Shown: positions 1 through 8,103, counted from the stretch's first letter. The stretch is 16,037 nucleotides of DNA from Chitinophagales bacterium (GCA_020631175.1 JAHDHT010000010.1:17806-33842); one strand, 5' to 3'. Made by a program: numbers and translations. The notes: generated from the sequence alone by a model not told the origin.

Positions 1-2
1 CT

Positions 3-146
3 TTGCAGGGGAAAGCAGGAAATGCCACCCTTATAGAAGTTCAAGTAGCAAGTGTTAAGTTCAAACTCAAGTGTCAAACTCAAGTGTCAAATTCAAATTC
101 AAGTTCAAGTTCAAGTTCAAATTCAAATTCAAGTTCAAATTCTTGA
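3..146 (+). other. Possible tail of an upstream gene (doubtful)
   Basis: The frame is open from the left edge to TGA at 144-146. It reads QGKAGNATLIEVQVASV before running into the TTCAA repeats, where it becomes a Ser/Asn-only tail. The first part could be the end of an upstream protein, but two other frames stop at 34-36 and 56-58 and may be the real end of such a gene. I do not recognise any family. Confidence 0.15.
59..144. repeat. TTCAA-type tandem repeat array
   Basis: Bases 91-138 are eight consecutive hexamers of the form RTTCAA (R is A or G), followed by a partial unit. Immediately before them a 13-base unit, ACTCAAGTGTCAA, occurs twice in tandem (65-77 and 78-90), preceded by one GTTCAA at 59-64. 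Read on the minus strand the array is a run of TTGAAY, so it contains many TTTG tetramers. The alternation of A and G at the first base shows some divergence between units. It lies about 300 bases before the start of the Bat operon. No function can be assigned from sequence alone. Confidence 0.9.
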
Positions 147-394
147 GTAGCACAGATATTTTGTACTTGGTAGCAAAGATATTTTGTGAAAAGTTGTCCG
201 CACTACTGTGCGCCAAAGTACTTTGCTACCGCTTTTAAGTTTAGGTTTAAGCTTAAACTTATGTTTAAGATCTGTATAATCTGGAGAAGCCAATTCGTCA
301 TTCGTAATTTCTTCATTCGTAATTCTTCACGCTACAGTGCTACACAGTACCAAGTACAGTGCTACATAAACATAAAAATTAATACTCCTTAAGA

Positions 395-424
395 TTTCTA
401 AACTCAGGTATAGTATTATTTTTG
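395..424 (+). promoter_or_regulatory. Candidate promoter of the moxR-bat operon
   Basis: TATTTTTG at 417-424 matches the Bacteroidota -7 consensus TAnnTTTG exactly. A weak -33 match, TTTC instead of TTTG, sits at 395-398 with an 18-base gap. Transcription would then start near 430, giving a leader of roughly 20 bases before the ATG at 450. No ribosome-binding sequence is visible in that leader, as is usual in this phylum. The -7 match is direct observation; the promoter role is inferred. Confidence 0.5.
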
Positions 425-449
425 CAGATTAATTGAAAATGCCATTTAA

Positions 450-1460
450 ATGGATGTAATATCAAATTCAGCGGGTAGCGACATACTCGCTCTTAATCAA
501 AAAATAGAAGTCGAAAGTCAGTTTGTTAGTGAGCTTAGCGGTGAAATCAAAAAGATTATCATCGGTCAGGAGTATATGATTGAGCGCTTGTTAATTGGTT
601 TGCTATCGTCAGGACACATTCTGCTCGAAGGTGTGCCCGGTTTAGCAAAAACATTGGCTATCAATACCTTGTCGCAAGCTGTGAACGGTAAATTCAGCCG
701 TATCCAGTTTACGCCAGATCTGCTTCCTGCCGACTTAATCGGAACCATGATTTTCAATCAGGCGAAGAATGATTTTGCCGTAAAGAAAGGACCGGTTTTC
801 GCCAACTTCGTATTAGCAGATGAGATCAACCGGGCTCCTGCAAAAGTGCAGTCAGCGCTGCTTGAAGCCATGCAGGAACGGCAGGTAACGATTGGTGAAC
901 ACAGTTACAAACTAGAAGAACCATTTTTAGTGCTGGCCACTCAAAACCCGGTAGAACAAGAGGGTACTTATCCGCTACCGGAAGCGCAGCTCGATCGTTT
1001 CATGCTGAAAGTCACCATTGGCTACCCGAAAAAGGAAGAAGAGAAGCAGATTATGCGCATCAATGTATTGCAACAGTTTCCGAAAGTGCAATCACTAATA
1101 GAACCTTCAGTAATCTTAAGAGCAAGAGAAGTGGTTCGGGAGGTTTATATGGATGAAAAAATTGAAAACTATATTATTGATATAGTTTTCGCCACCAGAA
1201 ATCCTGAAGAATATGGTTTGCCAAACCTGAAGCATATGATTAATTATGGAGGTTCACCAAGAGCATCCATCAATCTTGCTAAAGCGGCAAAAGCATATGC
1301 CTTCATCAATCGCAGAGGCTATGTAATACCTGAAGATGTGCGCGCTGTTTGTGAGGATGTTTTAAGACATAGAATCGGTATTACGTATGAAGCTGAGGCA
1401 GAGGATATCACCCAAGAGCAAATCATTTCCGACATTCTAAACAAAGTAGAGGTACCTTAA
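450..1460 (+). CDS. MoxR-family AAA+ ATPase of the Bat operon
   Basis: This 336-residue cytoplasmic protein is an AAA+ ATPase of the MoxR family, thought to act as a chaperone-like motor working with vWA-domain partners. Visible motifs in order are Walker A GVPGLAKT (61-68), Walker B VLADE (121-125) followed by INRAPAKVQ, sensor 1 ATQNP (163-167), and EAQLDRF (178-184) carrying the arginine-finger region. The C-terminal lid contains the family-typical GGSPRAS. The length is normal for MoxR proteins. It starts with ATG about 26 bases after a consensus-like -7 box and is the first gene of the operon; the DUF58 gene follows after 13 bases. MoxR next to DUF58 and vWA genes is the standard arrangement, so the family call is secure. 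The substrate is not known. Confidence 0.96.
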   Translation: MDVISNSAGSDILALNQKIEVESQFVSELSGEIKKIIIGQEYMIERLLIGLLSSGHILLEGVPGLAKTLAINTLSQAVNGKFSRIQFTPDLLPADLIGTMIFNQAKNDFAVKKGPVFANFVLADEINRAPAKVQSALLEAMQERQVTIGEHSYKLEEPFLVLATQNPVEQEGTYPLPEAQLDRFMLKVTIGYPKKEEEKQIMRINVLQQFPKVQSLIEPSVILRAREVVREVYMDEKIENYIIDIVFATRNPEEYGLPNLKHMINYGGSPRASINLAKAAKAYAFINRRGYVIPEDVRAVCEDVLRHRIGITYEAEAEDITQEQIISDILNKVEVP

Positions 1461-1473
1461 ATACCGGCAGCGA

Positions 1474-2349
1474 ATGACCACACAAGAGCTGATTAAAAAA
1501 GTTCGGAAAATTGAAATCCGAACCAAGGGTCTGAGTAATCAGATCTTTTCCGGCGAATACCATTCCGCCTTTAAAGGCAGAGGTATGTCGTTCAGCGAAG
1601 TGCGGGAATATCAGTTTGGCGATGATATCAGAGCTATTGACTGGAATGTAACTGCCCGGCTCAATCAACCTTATGTAAAAGTCTTTGAAGAAGAACGGGA
1701 ATTAACAGTAAATCTCATTGTAGACGTTAGTCCTTCTTCATTTTTCGGCACAGTCAATCAAATGAAAAGTGATCTAATCACTGAAATTTGTGCTGTTTTG
1801 GCCTTTAGTGCGGTTGCAAATAACGATAAAGTGGGTTTGCTGCTCTTTAGTGATAAGATTCAGAAATACATCCCTCCTAAAAAAGGGAAACCACATATTC
1901 TCCGAATTATCAGAGAACTGATCGACACCAAATACCAGGAAGGCAGTACCAATATTGCAGAAGCCTTACGTTACTTTAACAATGTCAACAAGAAAAAATC
2001 CATTGCCTTTTTAGTCAGCGATTTTATAGATGACAATCCATATAAAGACGCATTAAATATTGCCGGTAAAAGACATGATTTAGTTGGTATTCATATTAGT
2101 GATCCAAGAGAAAAGGCCTTATCGGATATTGGCTTAATCAAAGTTAAAGATGCAGAATCAGGCAAATCGGCATGGCTAAACACCTCTTCATCTAGAGTCC
2201 GAAAAGCCTACAGAGAACGTTACGACAAGCATCATACTGATTTTAAAAACCGCTTTAGAAAAAGCGGTTGTGATACCATTGAGATTAACACAGCAGAACC
2301 ATACAACAAGCAATTAATGAACTTTTTTAAACGAAGAGAAGCGAGATAA
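1474..2349 (+). CDS. DUF58 domain protein (vWA-like partner of MoxR)
   Basis: This 291-residue protein has no signal peptide or membrane segment and should be cytoplasmic. The DUF58 signature is clear: RGMSFSEVREYQFGDDIRAI followed by DWN (36-58). A vWA-like fold follows, with a MIDAS-type DVSPS (84-88), a Thr in GST (157-159) and VSDF (181-184), so a bound metal ion is likely. DUF58 proteins are regularly encoded beside MoxR ATPases and are presumed to be their direct partners. The gene starts with ATG, 13 bases after the moxR stop, and the next gene begins 4 bases after its stop, so the three are probably co-transcribed. The family is certain; the biochemical role is inferred from neighbours. 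Confidence 0.93.
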   Translation: MTTQELIKKVRKIEIRTKGLSNQIFSGEYHSAFKGRGMSFSEVREYQFGDDIRAIDWNVTARLNQPYVKVFEEERELTVNLIVDVSPSSFFGTVNQMKSDLITEICAVLAFSAVANNDKVGLLLFSDKIQKYIPPKKGKPHILRIIRELIDTKYQEGSTNIAEALRYFNNVNKKKSIAFLVSDFIDDNPYKDALNIAGKRHDLVGIHISDPREKALSDIGLIKVKDAESGKSAWLNTSSSRVRKAYRERYDKHHTDFKNRFRKSGCDTIEINTAEPYNKQLMNFFKRREAR

Positions 2350-2353
2350 AGAC

Positions 2354-3325
2354 TTGAAGTATTTATTGAAGTACATATGGTTAACTATTTGTCTAAGCAT
2401 TTTTTATACAACAATAAATGCTCAGGAAAATGTAATTGTAAAAACAAGCATACCACAAACTTCTTTTCTTATTGGAGAACACATTCCATTAAGAATAAAT
2501 CTGGAACACCCTACTGATGTAAACGTTGAATGGCCATTTTTGGTCGATTCAATCAACACCCTTGACATTGTTAGATCAGGTAAAATCGACACCCTGATTA
2601 ACGATAAAATGGCCTATGAAACGCAACAGTTAGTATTAACGGTTTTCGATTCCGGTTATCATGTTATTCCACCTATTGTATTTAACTACCGGCAAAACGG
2701 CAGGGCAAAAACGGCAGAGACTCAACCGATCATGATTCGGGTAAATGCGCCTGAAATTGATACCACTTCAGCAGAAATAAAAGCTATTAAACCGCATATT
2801 GATGTGCCTTTGACTTTCCAGGATATCCTTCCTTATATCATTATTGGCTTATTGATATTCTTCTTATTGCTTGGAGCATTAATTGGCCTTATTTTTTATT
2901 TACGCAAAAGAAAAAAAGAGGCTTTGCCACCACCTCCCCCTCCGCCACCTTATGTAGTTGCTTTTAATGAATTAGAGCAATTAAAAAGTAAGCAGCTATG
3001 GCAGGAAGGTAAAGTGAAAGAATATTACATCGAACTAACCGATATTCTAAGAACCTATATTGAAGGCAGATATGGCTATAATGCATTGGAAATGACTTCA
3101 GATGAAATTTCAAGCGCATTAAAAAAGGAAAAGACAGTAAACAAGCAGAATTATAGAAACATAAGTGATTTGCTTACAATTGCCGATCTGGTAAAATTCG
3201 CCAAATCGAAACCAGGCAGCCGATTCCATCAGGAATCTATAAAAAACGTCGAGTTCTTTGTAGAAAGCACCCGCGTTGTTCCAAAAGAAAATGAAGAAGG
3301 AGGTAGTGATGAAACTGTGGAATAA
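2354..3325 (+). CDS. Bat-operon envelope protein: signal peptide, one TM, poly-Pro linker
   Basis: This 323-residue protein has an N-terminal signal peptide (about 1-24, ending INAQ), a periplasmic beta-rich region (25-155), one membrane segment (about 160-183), a basic stretch RKRKK, a run of eight prolines (192-199) and a cytoplasmic helical domain (about 200-310). The periplasmic part resembles a shortened BatD-like domain. The cytoplasmic part resembles the DUF4381-like region often found between DUF58 and BatA, and also the end of BatD in this window. The start is TTG: no ATG is available near the signal peptide, and a second in-frame TTG lies at 2366. The gene begins 4 bases after the DUF58 stop and overlaps batA by 17 bases. 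It is probably an adaptor linking the ATPase to the membrane vWA proteins; that role is inference. Confidence 0.82.
   Translation: MKYLLKYIWLTICLSIFYTTINAQENVIVKTSIPQTSFLIGEHIPLRINLEHPTDVNVEWPFLVDSINTLDIVRSGKIDTLINDKMAYETQQLVLTVFDSGYHVIPPIVFNYRQNGRAKTAETQPIMIRVNAPEIDTTSAEIKAIKPHIDVPLTFQDILPYIIIGLLIFFLLLGALIGLIFYLRKRKKEALPPPPPPPPYVVAFNELEQLKSKQLWQEGKVKEYYIELTDILRTYIEGRYGYNALEMTSDEISSALKKEKTVNKQNYRNISDLLTIADLVKFAKSKPGSRFHQESIKNVEFFVESTRVVPKENEEGGSDETVE
2927..2950 (+). other. Run of eight proline codons
   Basis: Eight consecutive proline codons in the third gene of the Bat operon encode residues 192-199, directly after the membrane segment and its basic anchor. Four different proline codons are used, so this is not a simple DNA repeat. 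Runs of proline normally slow the ribosome and need elongation factor P. Confidence 0.9.
3297..3303 (+). promoter_or_regulatory. Shine-Dalgarno-like site of batA
   Basis: AAGGAGG lies 5 bases before the ATG at 3309. It sits inside the reading frame of the previous gene, where it encodes part of its Glu/Gly-rich tail, so it may be partly fortuitous. It nevertheless supports the 3309 start over the upstream in-frame ATG and TTG codons. Confidence 0.5.
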
Positions 3326-4304
3326 CCTTGTGCTGGAAGACCCCTGGTTTTTACTGCTCTTATTGCTTTTACCCCTTTTTATTTATTTCACCTGGTTTCG
3401 CCGCAAAGGTAGCGACAGTCAGATGACCCTTCCTTTTTTGGAAGGGTTAAAATTGGGTGGATGGAAGCCTGTCTTAAAAAACCTGATGCGTATTTTAAGC
3501 TTACTCGCTTTTGCCGGACTGGTAATAGCCATGGCAAGACCTCAGGAAGCTTTACAGGAAGAAAATATAACCTCTGAAGGTATCGACATAGTATTAGCAG
3601 TTGATGTGAGCGGCAGTATGCTCGCCCGTGATTTCGAACCCGATCGTTTAGGAGCGGCTAAAAATATGGGCATCGACTTTGTCGATAAAAGAGAGTTCGA
3701 TCGTATAGGTTTAGTCGTTTTTGCCGGTGAAAGCTTTACGCAATGCCCAATAACGGCTGATCATCAAGTTATAAAGAAACTATTCTCTGAGGTGCGTTCC
3801 GGATTAATAGAAGACGGTACAGCTATAGGCATGGGGCTTGCCACTTCCGTTAGCAGGTTAAAAGACAGTAAAGCTGAAAGTAAAGTCGTTATTTTAATGA
3901 CGGATGGAGTAAACAACTCAGGATTTATCGATCCGATAACGGCGGCAGAAACAGCTGAACAGTTCAGTGTTAAGGTTTACACGATTGGAGTTGGTACGGA
4001 AGGAAATGCTCCTTATCCGGTGAAAACGATGTTTGGCACCCGGCTGCAACAAATGGAAGTGAATATCGATGAAGATTTACTAAAAGAAATTGCTGAAAAA
4101 ACCGGCGGTCAATATTTTAGAGCAACCGACAATAACAGTCTGCAAAAAATATATGACCAGATTGACAAACTGGAAAAAACAGAAATTGAAGTTTCTAGAG
4201 TAAAGAGAAGAACAGAACGTTTTTATCCCTTTGTGTTTGCTTCGCTTTTTATTTTGGGTTTTTCTCTTTTATTAAATTATACACTGTTCAGAAAAATAAA
4301 TTAA
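3309..4304 (+). CDS. batA: BatA, membrane-anchored vWA protein
   Basis: This 331-residue inner-membrane protein has two N-terminal membrane segments (about 13-29 and 59-75), a vWA domain facing the periplasm (about 90-285) and a C-terminal membrane segment (about 307-324). The metal-binding MIDAS is intact: DVSGS (99-103), the Thr of DGTAIG (171) and TDG (198-200). The order and topology match BatA of the Bacteroides aerotolerance cluster, and its gene lies directly before batB. I chose ATG at 3309 because AAGGAGG (3297-3303) sits 5 bases upstream, a strong ribosome site that is rare in this phylum. In-frame alternatives are ATG at 3291 and TTG at 3276. The start overlaps the previous gene by 17 bases, suggesting coupled translation. 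Confidence 0.93.
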   Translation: MKLWNNLVLEDPWFLLLLLLLPLFIYFTWFRRKGSDSQMTLPFLEGLKLGGWKPVLKNLMRILSLLAFAGLVIAMARPQEALQEENITSEGIDIVLAVDVSGSMLARDFEPDRLGAAKNMGIDFVDKREFDRIGLVVFAGESFTQCPITADHQVIKKLFSEVRSGLIEDGTAIGMGLATSVSRLKDSKAESKVVILMTDGVNNSGFIDPITAAETAEQFSVKVYTIGVGTEGNAPYPVKTMFGTRLQQMEVNIDEDLLKEIAEKTGGQYFRATDNNSLQKIYDQIDKLEKTEIEVSRVKRRTERFYPFVFASLFILGFSLLLNYTLFRKIN

Positions 4305-5330
4305 ATGATAAAACTCGCACATCCGGAATGGCTCATTTTACTGCTCATCATCCCTTTGATGATTGTGGTATATCTGCTATTTCAATGGTGGCGTAAAAGA
4401 GCGGTTTCCAAATTTGGAGATTGGAAATTAATCGAACAGTTAACGGAAGGATATTCTGCTTCCCGGTTACATCTGAAGTTTGCCCTTTGGATGCTTAGCT
4501 TTTTATTTATCATATTAGGACTAGCCAACCCGCAAATGGGAACAAGGCTCGAAAAAATAAAACGACAAGGAGTCGATGTTGTAATTGCATTAGATGTTTC
4601 AAGAAGCATGATGGCACAGGACATTACCCCAAACCGACTCGACCGTTCCAAGCAGTTTATCAGTAAATTATTAGGAAGGATGTCTGATGATCGTGTGGCA
4701 CTAATTGTATTTGCCGGAAATGCATATTTACAAATGCCACTAACGATTGATTACTCAGCTGCCAAATTATTCTTAAACACTGTTTCAACCGAAATTGTAC
4801 CAACACAGGGAACTGCAATTGGAGAAGCAATTAATTTGGCTACTGAAGCTTTTGACCCTGAAGAACAAAAGTTTAAAACGCTCATTATAATTACGGATGG
4901 AGAAAACCATGAACAGGGAGCAATCGATGCTGCTGAAGAAGCAAAGGAGATTGGTGTTATAACCTATACCCTTGGCGTTGGCACTGATACAGGAAGTCCA
5001 ATTCCGGTAATGAATCGTGGCAGACAGACCGATTATATTCGTGACAGGGAAGGAAAAACAGTGGTTTCGAAATTGAATATTGACATGTTAAAAGATGTCG
5101 CTTCAGCAGGTGGAGGGAAGTTTTTCCAGCTTACGAATGGAACCAGAGAAATATCAAATATATTAGATGAATTGTCGGGGATGGATAAAAAGGAATTCGA
5201 AGACAGAGTCTTTACCGATTTTGAAGATCAGTTTCAATGGTTTATTGGCATTGCTTTACTGTTAATCATTATTAATTTTCTGATTCCAGAACATGCATCA
5301 CGCAAATTAAAAAGGGCAAATGAACGTTAA
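4305..5330 (+). CDS. batB: BatB, membrane-anchored vWA protein
   Basis: This 341-residue protein has the same plan as BatA: membrane segments at about 8-27 and 58-74, a vWA domain (about 88-290) and a C-terminal membrane segment (about 312-327). The MIDAS is complete: DVSRS (97-101), the Thr of QGTAIG (170) and TDG (197-199). The DVSRSM form with arginine, together with the position right after BatA, supports BatB. The ATG follows the batA stop with no gap (TAA then ATG), so translation is probably coupled. BatA and BatB are likely to assemble together in the inner membrane with their vWA domains in the periplasm. The call is secure; partners are inferred from conserved gene order. Confidence 0.94.
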   Translation: MIKLAHPEWLILLLIIPLMIVVYLLFQWWRKRAVSKFGDWKLIEQLTEGYSASRLHLKFALWMLSFLFIILGLANPQMGTRLEKIKRQGVDVVIALDVSRSMMAQDITPNRLDRSKQFISKLLGRMSDDRVALIVFAGNAYLQMPLTIDYSAAKLFLNTVSTEIVPTQGTAIGEAINLATEAFDPEEQKFKTLIIITDGENHEQGAIDAAEEAKEIGVITYTLGVGTDTGSPIPVMNRGRQTDYIRDREGKTVVSKLNIDMLKDVASAGGGKFFQLTNGTREISNILDELSGMDKKEFEDRVFTDFEDQFQWFIGIALLLIIINFLIPEHASRKLKRANER

Positions 5331-5342
5331 GAGCGTATTAAA

Positions 5343-6269
5343 ATGAAAAAGTTATTAATTACCATATTAAGTTGTTTGTACCTGATAAGTTTATCTGCCC
5401 AGTCGGGCAAATCTCTATTGAGAAAAGGTAATCAGGCCATTGAAGATCAGAATTATCTAAAAGCTGAAATTAATTATCGTAAATCGATTGATGAAAATCC
5501 TGAACGAAAAGAAGGGCAGTATAACCTTGGTAATGCATTGTATTATCAGGAGCGCTTTGAAGAAGCTAAAGATCGATACGAAAAAGCAATTGCTAAACTA
5601 CCGGATGATTCGGAACGCGCAGCGGCTTATCATAATTTAGGTAACAGCTTATTATCAGCAAAGCAACTGGATCCGGCTATTGAAGCCTATAAAAATGCCT
5701 TAAAACTTAATCCTTCAGACAACGATACCCGATACAATTTGACTTATGCTCAATACCTGAAAAAGCAGCAAGAGCAACAAGAACAGGATAAACAATGTAA
5801 TAATCCGAACGAAAACGAGAACAACGAGGAGCAGGAAAAGAAAGATCAGGAGCAAAAGGAAAATAAAGAAGACCAGGAGCAGCAAGAAGATCAGGAAAAC
5901 CAGGAGCAGCAAGAAAATAAAGATCAGGAACAAGAGCAGAACGAGCAAAAAGACGAACAGGCTAAAAACGAAGAAGAGGAAAAGAAAGAACAAGAAGAAA
6001 AAGAAAAGCAGGAAGAAGAGCAAGCCAAAAATGAAGAAGAAGAAAAGAAAGAGGAAGAGGAGCAGGCTAAAAATAATGAAGAAGAAAAACAGGATCAAGA
6101 GGGAGGTGCTGATCAGCAAAAACAACAACAGGTGCAGCAAGCTCAGTTAAGTAAAGAAGAAGCTGAACGTTTGTTAGAAGCTTTATTAGGGGAAGAAATG
6201 AAAGTGCAGGAAAAACTATTAAAAAATCAACGCCCTCAAACGAAAGGTAAAATTGAAAAAGACTGGTAA
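5343..6269 (+). CDS. batC: BatC, TPR protein with long Glu/Lys/Gln-rich region
   Basis: This 308-residue exported protein has a signal peptide (1-20, ending SLSAQ), about three TPR repeats (21-138), a very biased segment (about 141-265) made almost only of Glu, Gln, Lys, Asn and Asp, and a short conserved-looking tail (269-308, ending KIEKDW). The EQAKN-type motif recurs in the biased segment, starting at residues 205, 226 and 240. TPR units usually bind other proteins, so it may be a periplasmic scaffold for BatA/BatB. The biased region probably forms charged helix or disordered linker. The gene starts 12 bases after batB and overlaps batD by 17 bases. Its opposite strand has a long open frame (5715-6140), which is only the complement of A-rich codons. 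Confidence 0.9.
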   Translation: MKKLLITILSCLYLISLSAQSGKSLLRKGNQAIEDQNYLKAEINYRKSIDENPERKEGQYNLGNALYYQERFEEAKDRYEKAIAKLPDDSERAAAYHNLGNSLLSAKQLDPAIEAYKNALKLNPSDNDTRYNLTYAQYLKKQQEQQEQDKQCNNPNENENNEEQEKKDQEQKENKEDQEQQEDQENQEQQENKDQEQEQNEQKDEQAKNEEEEKKEQEEKEKQEEEQAKNEEEEKKEEEEQAKNNEEEKQDQEGGADQQKQQQVQQAQLSKEEAERLLEALLGEEMKVQEKLLKNQRPQTKGKIEKDW

Positions 6270-8103
6270 TTTGATCTTTAAGCTTAAGGCATACCGTTAT
6301 TTTTTAGCAGGCATTCTTATGTTGTTTTGCCTGCAAGTTTATGCGCAGGAGAAAATTGAAATAGAAACTTCAAGCAATAGCATAGGTGAAGGCGATTATG
6401 TTGAAGTAACCTATCGCCTTAATTCAAGTAAGGTTAAAAATTTTAATCCGGGTAAATTAGACGGACTTCAAATTGTAAACGGGCCGAGCACTTCTCAAAA
6501 CACGACTATAGTAAATGGAAAGATAAGTTCTTTCAGCACTTACAACTATTATATGCAGCCAACCAAAACAGGAACGGTTAGCATATCGGGTGCTACTGCA
6601 ATCATTAATGGTAAAAAAGTTGTTGCCCCTAAAAAAACAATAAAAGTAACGAAGGTAAGTCCTGCCGATAAAAAGCAAATTGAAGAGCGAAAGAAGAAAA
6701 AGAAACTCGAAGATTTGGTATGGATTCAAATCGAAACTGAAAAAGATACTGTATATAAAGGTGAGCAAACTATTGTAAAGTATATGCTCTATACTTTATA
6801 TCAGGTAAAGAATTTAAATATGGTTTCCAACCCTTCTTTAAGTGGCTTTTGGAAACACGATATGAATGAAGGTAAATTTCCACAATTCGATAAAGTAATT
6901 GATGGAAAAAAATACCGTGTTGCAGAAATAAAAAAATTCGCTGTGTTTCCTCAACGATCGGGTGTGCTGGAATTAGACCAGTTAGAAGTTGAAGCAATCG
7001 TTAGGGTATTACAAAACAAAAGACAGCATTTTGATCCATTTGCGGATATGTTCGACGACCCTATTTTCAGCAACTTTGGTTCTACTTATAGAAACGTTAC
7101 CACTAATATTAAATCAAATTCAGACACTTTAGTTGTACTTCCGCTTCCGGCACCAAAAGACCCCGAGGCTTACACAGGTGCAGTCGGTCAGTTTACGGTA
7201 GGTGCGAATATTAATCCAAGAAATATCAAAACGGATGAAGCGGCGACTATTTCATTAATGATAAACGGTACCGGTAATTTAAAATTAATCGATCAACCAA
7301 AAATTGATTTCCCAGAAGGACTGGAAGTGTACGATGTACAACGCACAGAAAATATTTACGATAACAGCGGCTTGTTAAGAGGCTCGACAAAATTTGAATA
7401 TCCTGTAATACCGAGAAAGCCGGGTCGCTATACAATACCAAGAATTAACTTTGAATTTTTTAATCCTGAAGTAGGCAAGTTTCAGGAATTTGGTGTCGGA
7501 CCCTATAGCCTTAACGTTACTCCAGGCGAAAACTACGACGACAATCAAAGTACATTCGACGAAACCGCATATGAATTAAAACCATTATTAGAACCAAGCA
7601 CTAAAATGGTAAACCTTAATACTGGAAATTATGCCCTTAGTATGGGAGGGATTGCTTTGAGTTTGCTTAGCTTATGTTTGTTTCCTTTGATAGCTTTTGT
7701 TCGAAGAAAACAGGAAGAAAACAGACCTTCAGCAACAGAACTTAAAAAGTCTGCCGCTAATAAAATCGCCATTCAACGATTACAAACGGCCGACAAGCAT
7801 TTATCAAATAATGATAACCGATTATTTTACGATGAGGTAATTAAAGCCATCTGGGGATATATGCGCGACAAATTTGAAATGCCCTCTTCTAAGCTTTCAA
7901 AAGAAATGGTTCAGGAGGCACTTATAAAAAACAACATTAATGAAGCAGATGCCAATCAAATGAAAGATTTATTGGCGCATTGCGAATTGGCTCTTTTTGC
8001 GCCTGGTGCAATGGGGGAATTAAATATGAATAAAGATTATGAACGTGCGGTAAATCTGATTTCATCAATTGAAGACCAACTAAATAAAACAACAGATGTA
8101 TAG
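6253..8103 (+). CDS. batD: BatD, large periplasmic beta-domain membrane protein
   Basis: This 616-residue protein has a signal peptide (about 12-32, ending VYAQ), a long periplasmic region of Ig-like beta domains (33-455), one membrane segment (about 460-483) and a cytoplasmic helical domain (about 490-612). The periplasmic part has BatD hallmarks, such as the N-terminal beta domain with YNYYMQPTKTG (97-107), FAVFPQRSG (229-237) and GTGNLKLID (339-347). Its length fits the family. The start is TTG at 6253 inside the end of batC (17-base overlap); the first in-frame ATG (6319) would destroy the signal peptide. The cytoplasmic end resembles that of the third gene of this operon. It probably connects the periplasmic TPR/vWA proteins with the cytoplasmic ATPase side; that is inference. 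Confidence 0.92.
   Translation: MKKTGNLIFKLKAYRYFLAGILMLFCLQVYAQEKIEIETSSNSIGEGDYVEVTYRLNSSKVKNFNPGKLDGLQIVNGPSTSQNTTIVNGKISSFSTYNYYMQPTKTGTVSISGATAIINGKKVVAPKKTIKVTKVSPADKKQIEERKKKKKLEDLVWIQIETEKDTVYKGEQTIVKYMLYTLYQVKNLNMVSNPSLSGFWKHDMNEGKFPQFDKVIDGKKYRVAEIKKFAVFPQRSGVLELDQLEVEAIVRVLQNKRQHFDPFADMFDDPIFSNFGSTYRNVTTNIKSNSDTLVVLPLPAPKDPEAYTGAVGQFTVGANINPRNIKTDEAATISLMINGTGNLKLIDQPKIDFPEGLEVYDVQRTENIYDNSGLLRGSTKFEYPVIPRKPGRYTIPRINFEFFNPEVGKFQEFGVGPYSLNVTPGENYDDNQSTFDETAYELKPLLEPSTKMVNLNTGNYALSMGGIALSLLSLCLFPLIAFVRRKQEENRPSATELKKSAANKIAIQRLQTADKHLSNNDNRLFYDEVIKAIWGYMRDKFEMPSSKLSKEMVQEALIKNNINEADANQMKDLLAHCELALFAPGAMGELNMNKDYERAVNLISSIEDQLNKTTDV

Larger units (their letters stand above)
1..449. 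other. Non-coding leader rich in short repeats
   Basis: I see no convincing gene in this stretch. Its left half is dominated by TTCAA-type tandem repeats. The right half holds a near-duplicate 18-mer (147-164 and 170-187, one mismatch), a 10-base inverted repeat GGTAGCAAAG/CTTTGCTACC (169-178 and 221-230), a 14-base palindrome GTTTAAGCTTAAAC (245-258), a repeated ATTCGTAATT (300-309 and 315-324) and a repeated TACAGTGCTACA (333-344 and 355-366). A frame is open from the left edge to a TGA at 144-146, but most of its codons lie in the repeat and read Ser/Asn, so it is at best the tail of an upstream gene. The 68-residue frame at 186-392 has no recognisable content and crosses the palindrome and the repeats. 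Confidence 0.75.

Noticed and set aside
59..144. CRISPR array
   Set aside because: Units are 6 or 13 bases long with no unique spacers; this is a simple tandem repeat.
186..392. A 68-residue open frame on the plus strand before moxR
   Set aside because: It runs through the palindrome and the short repeats, has no recognisable motif and ends near the candidate promoter.
5715..6140. A 141-residue open frame on the minus strand, very rich in Leu and Phe
   Set aside because: It is the exact complement of the A-rich Glu/Lys/Gln codons of batC; such codons cannot give stops on the other strand in this frame. There is no plausible start context or protein pattern.
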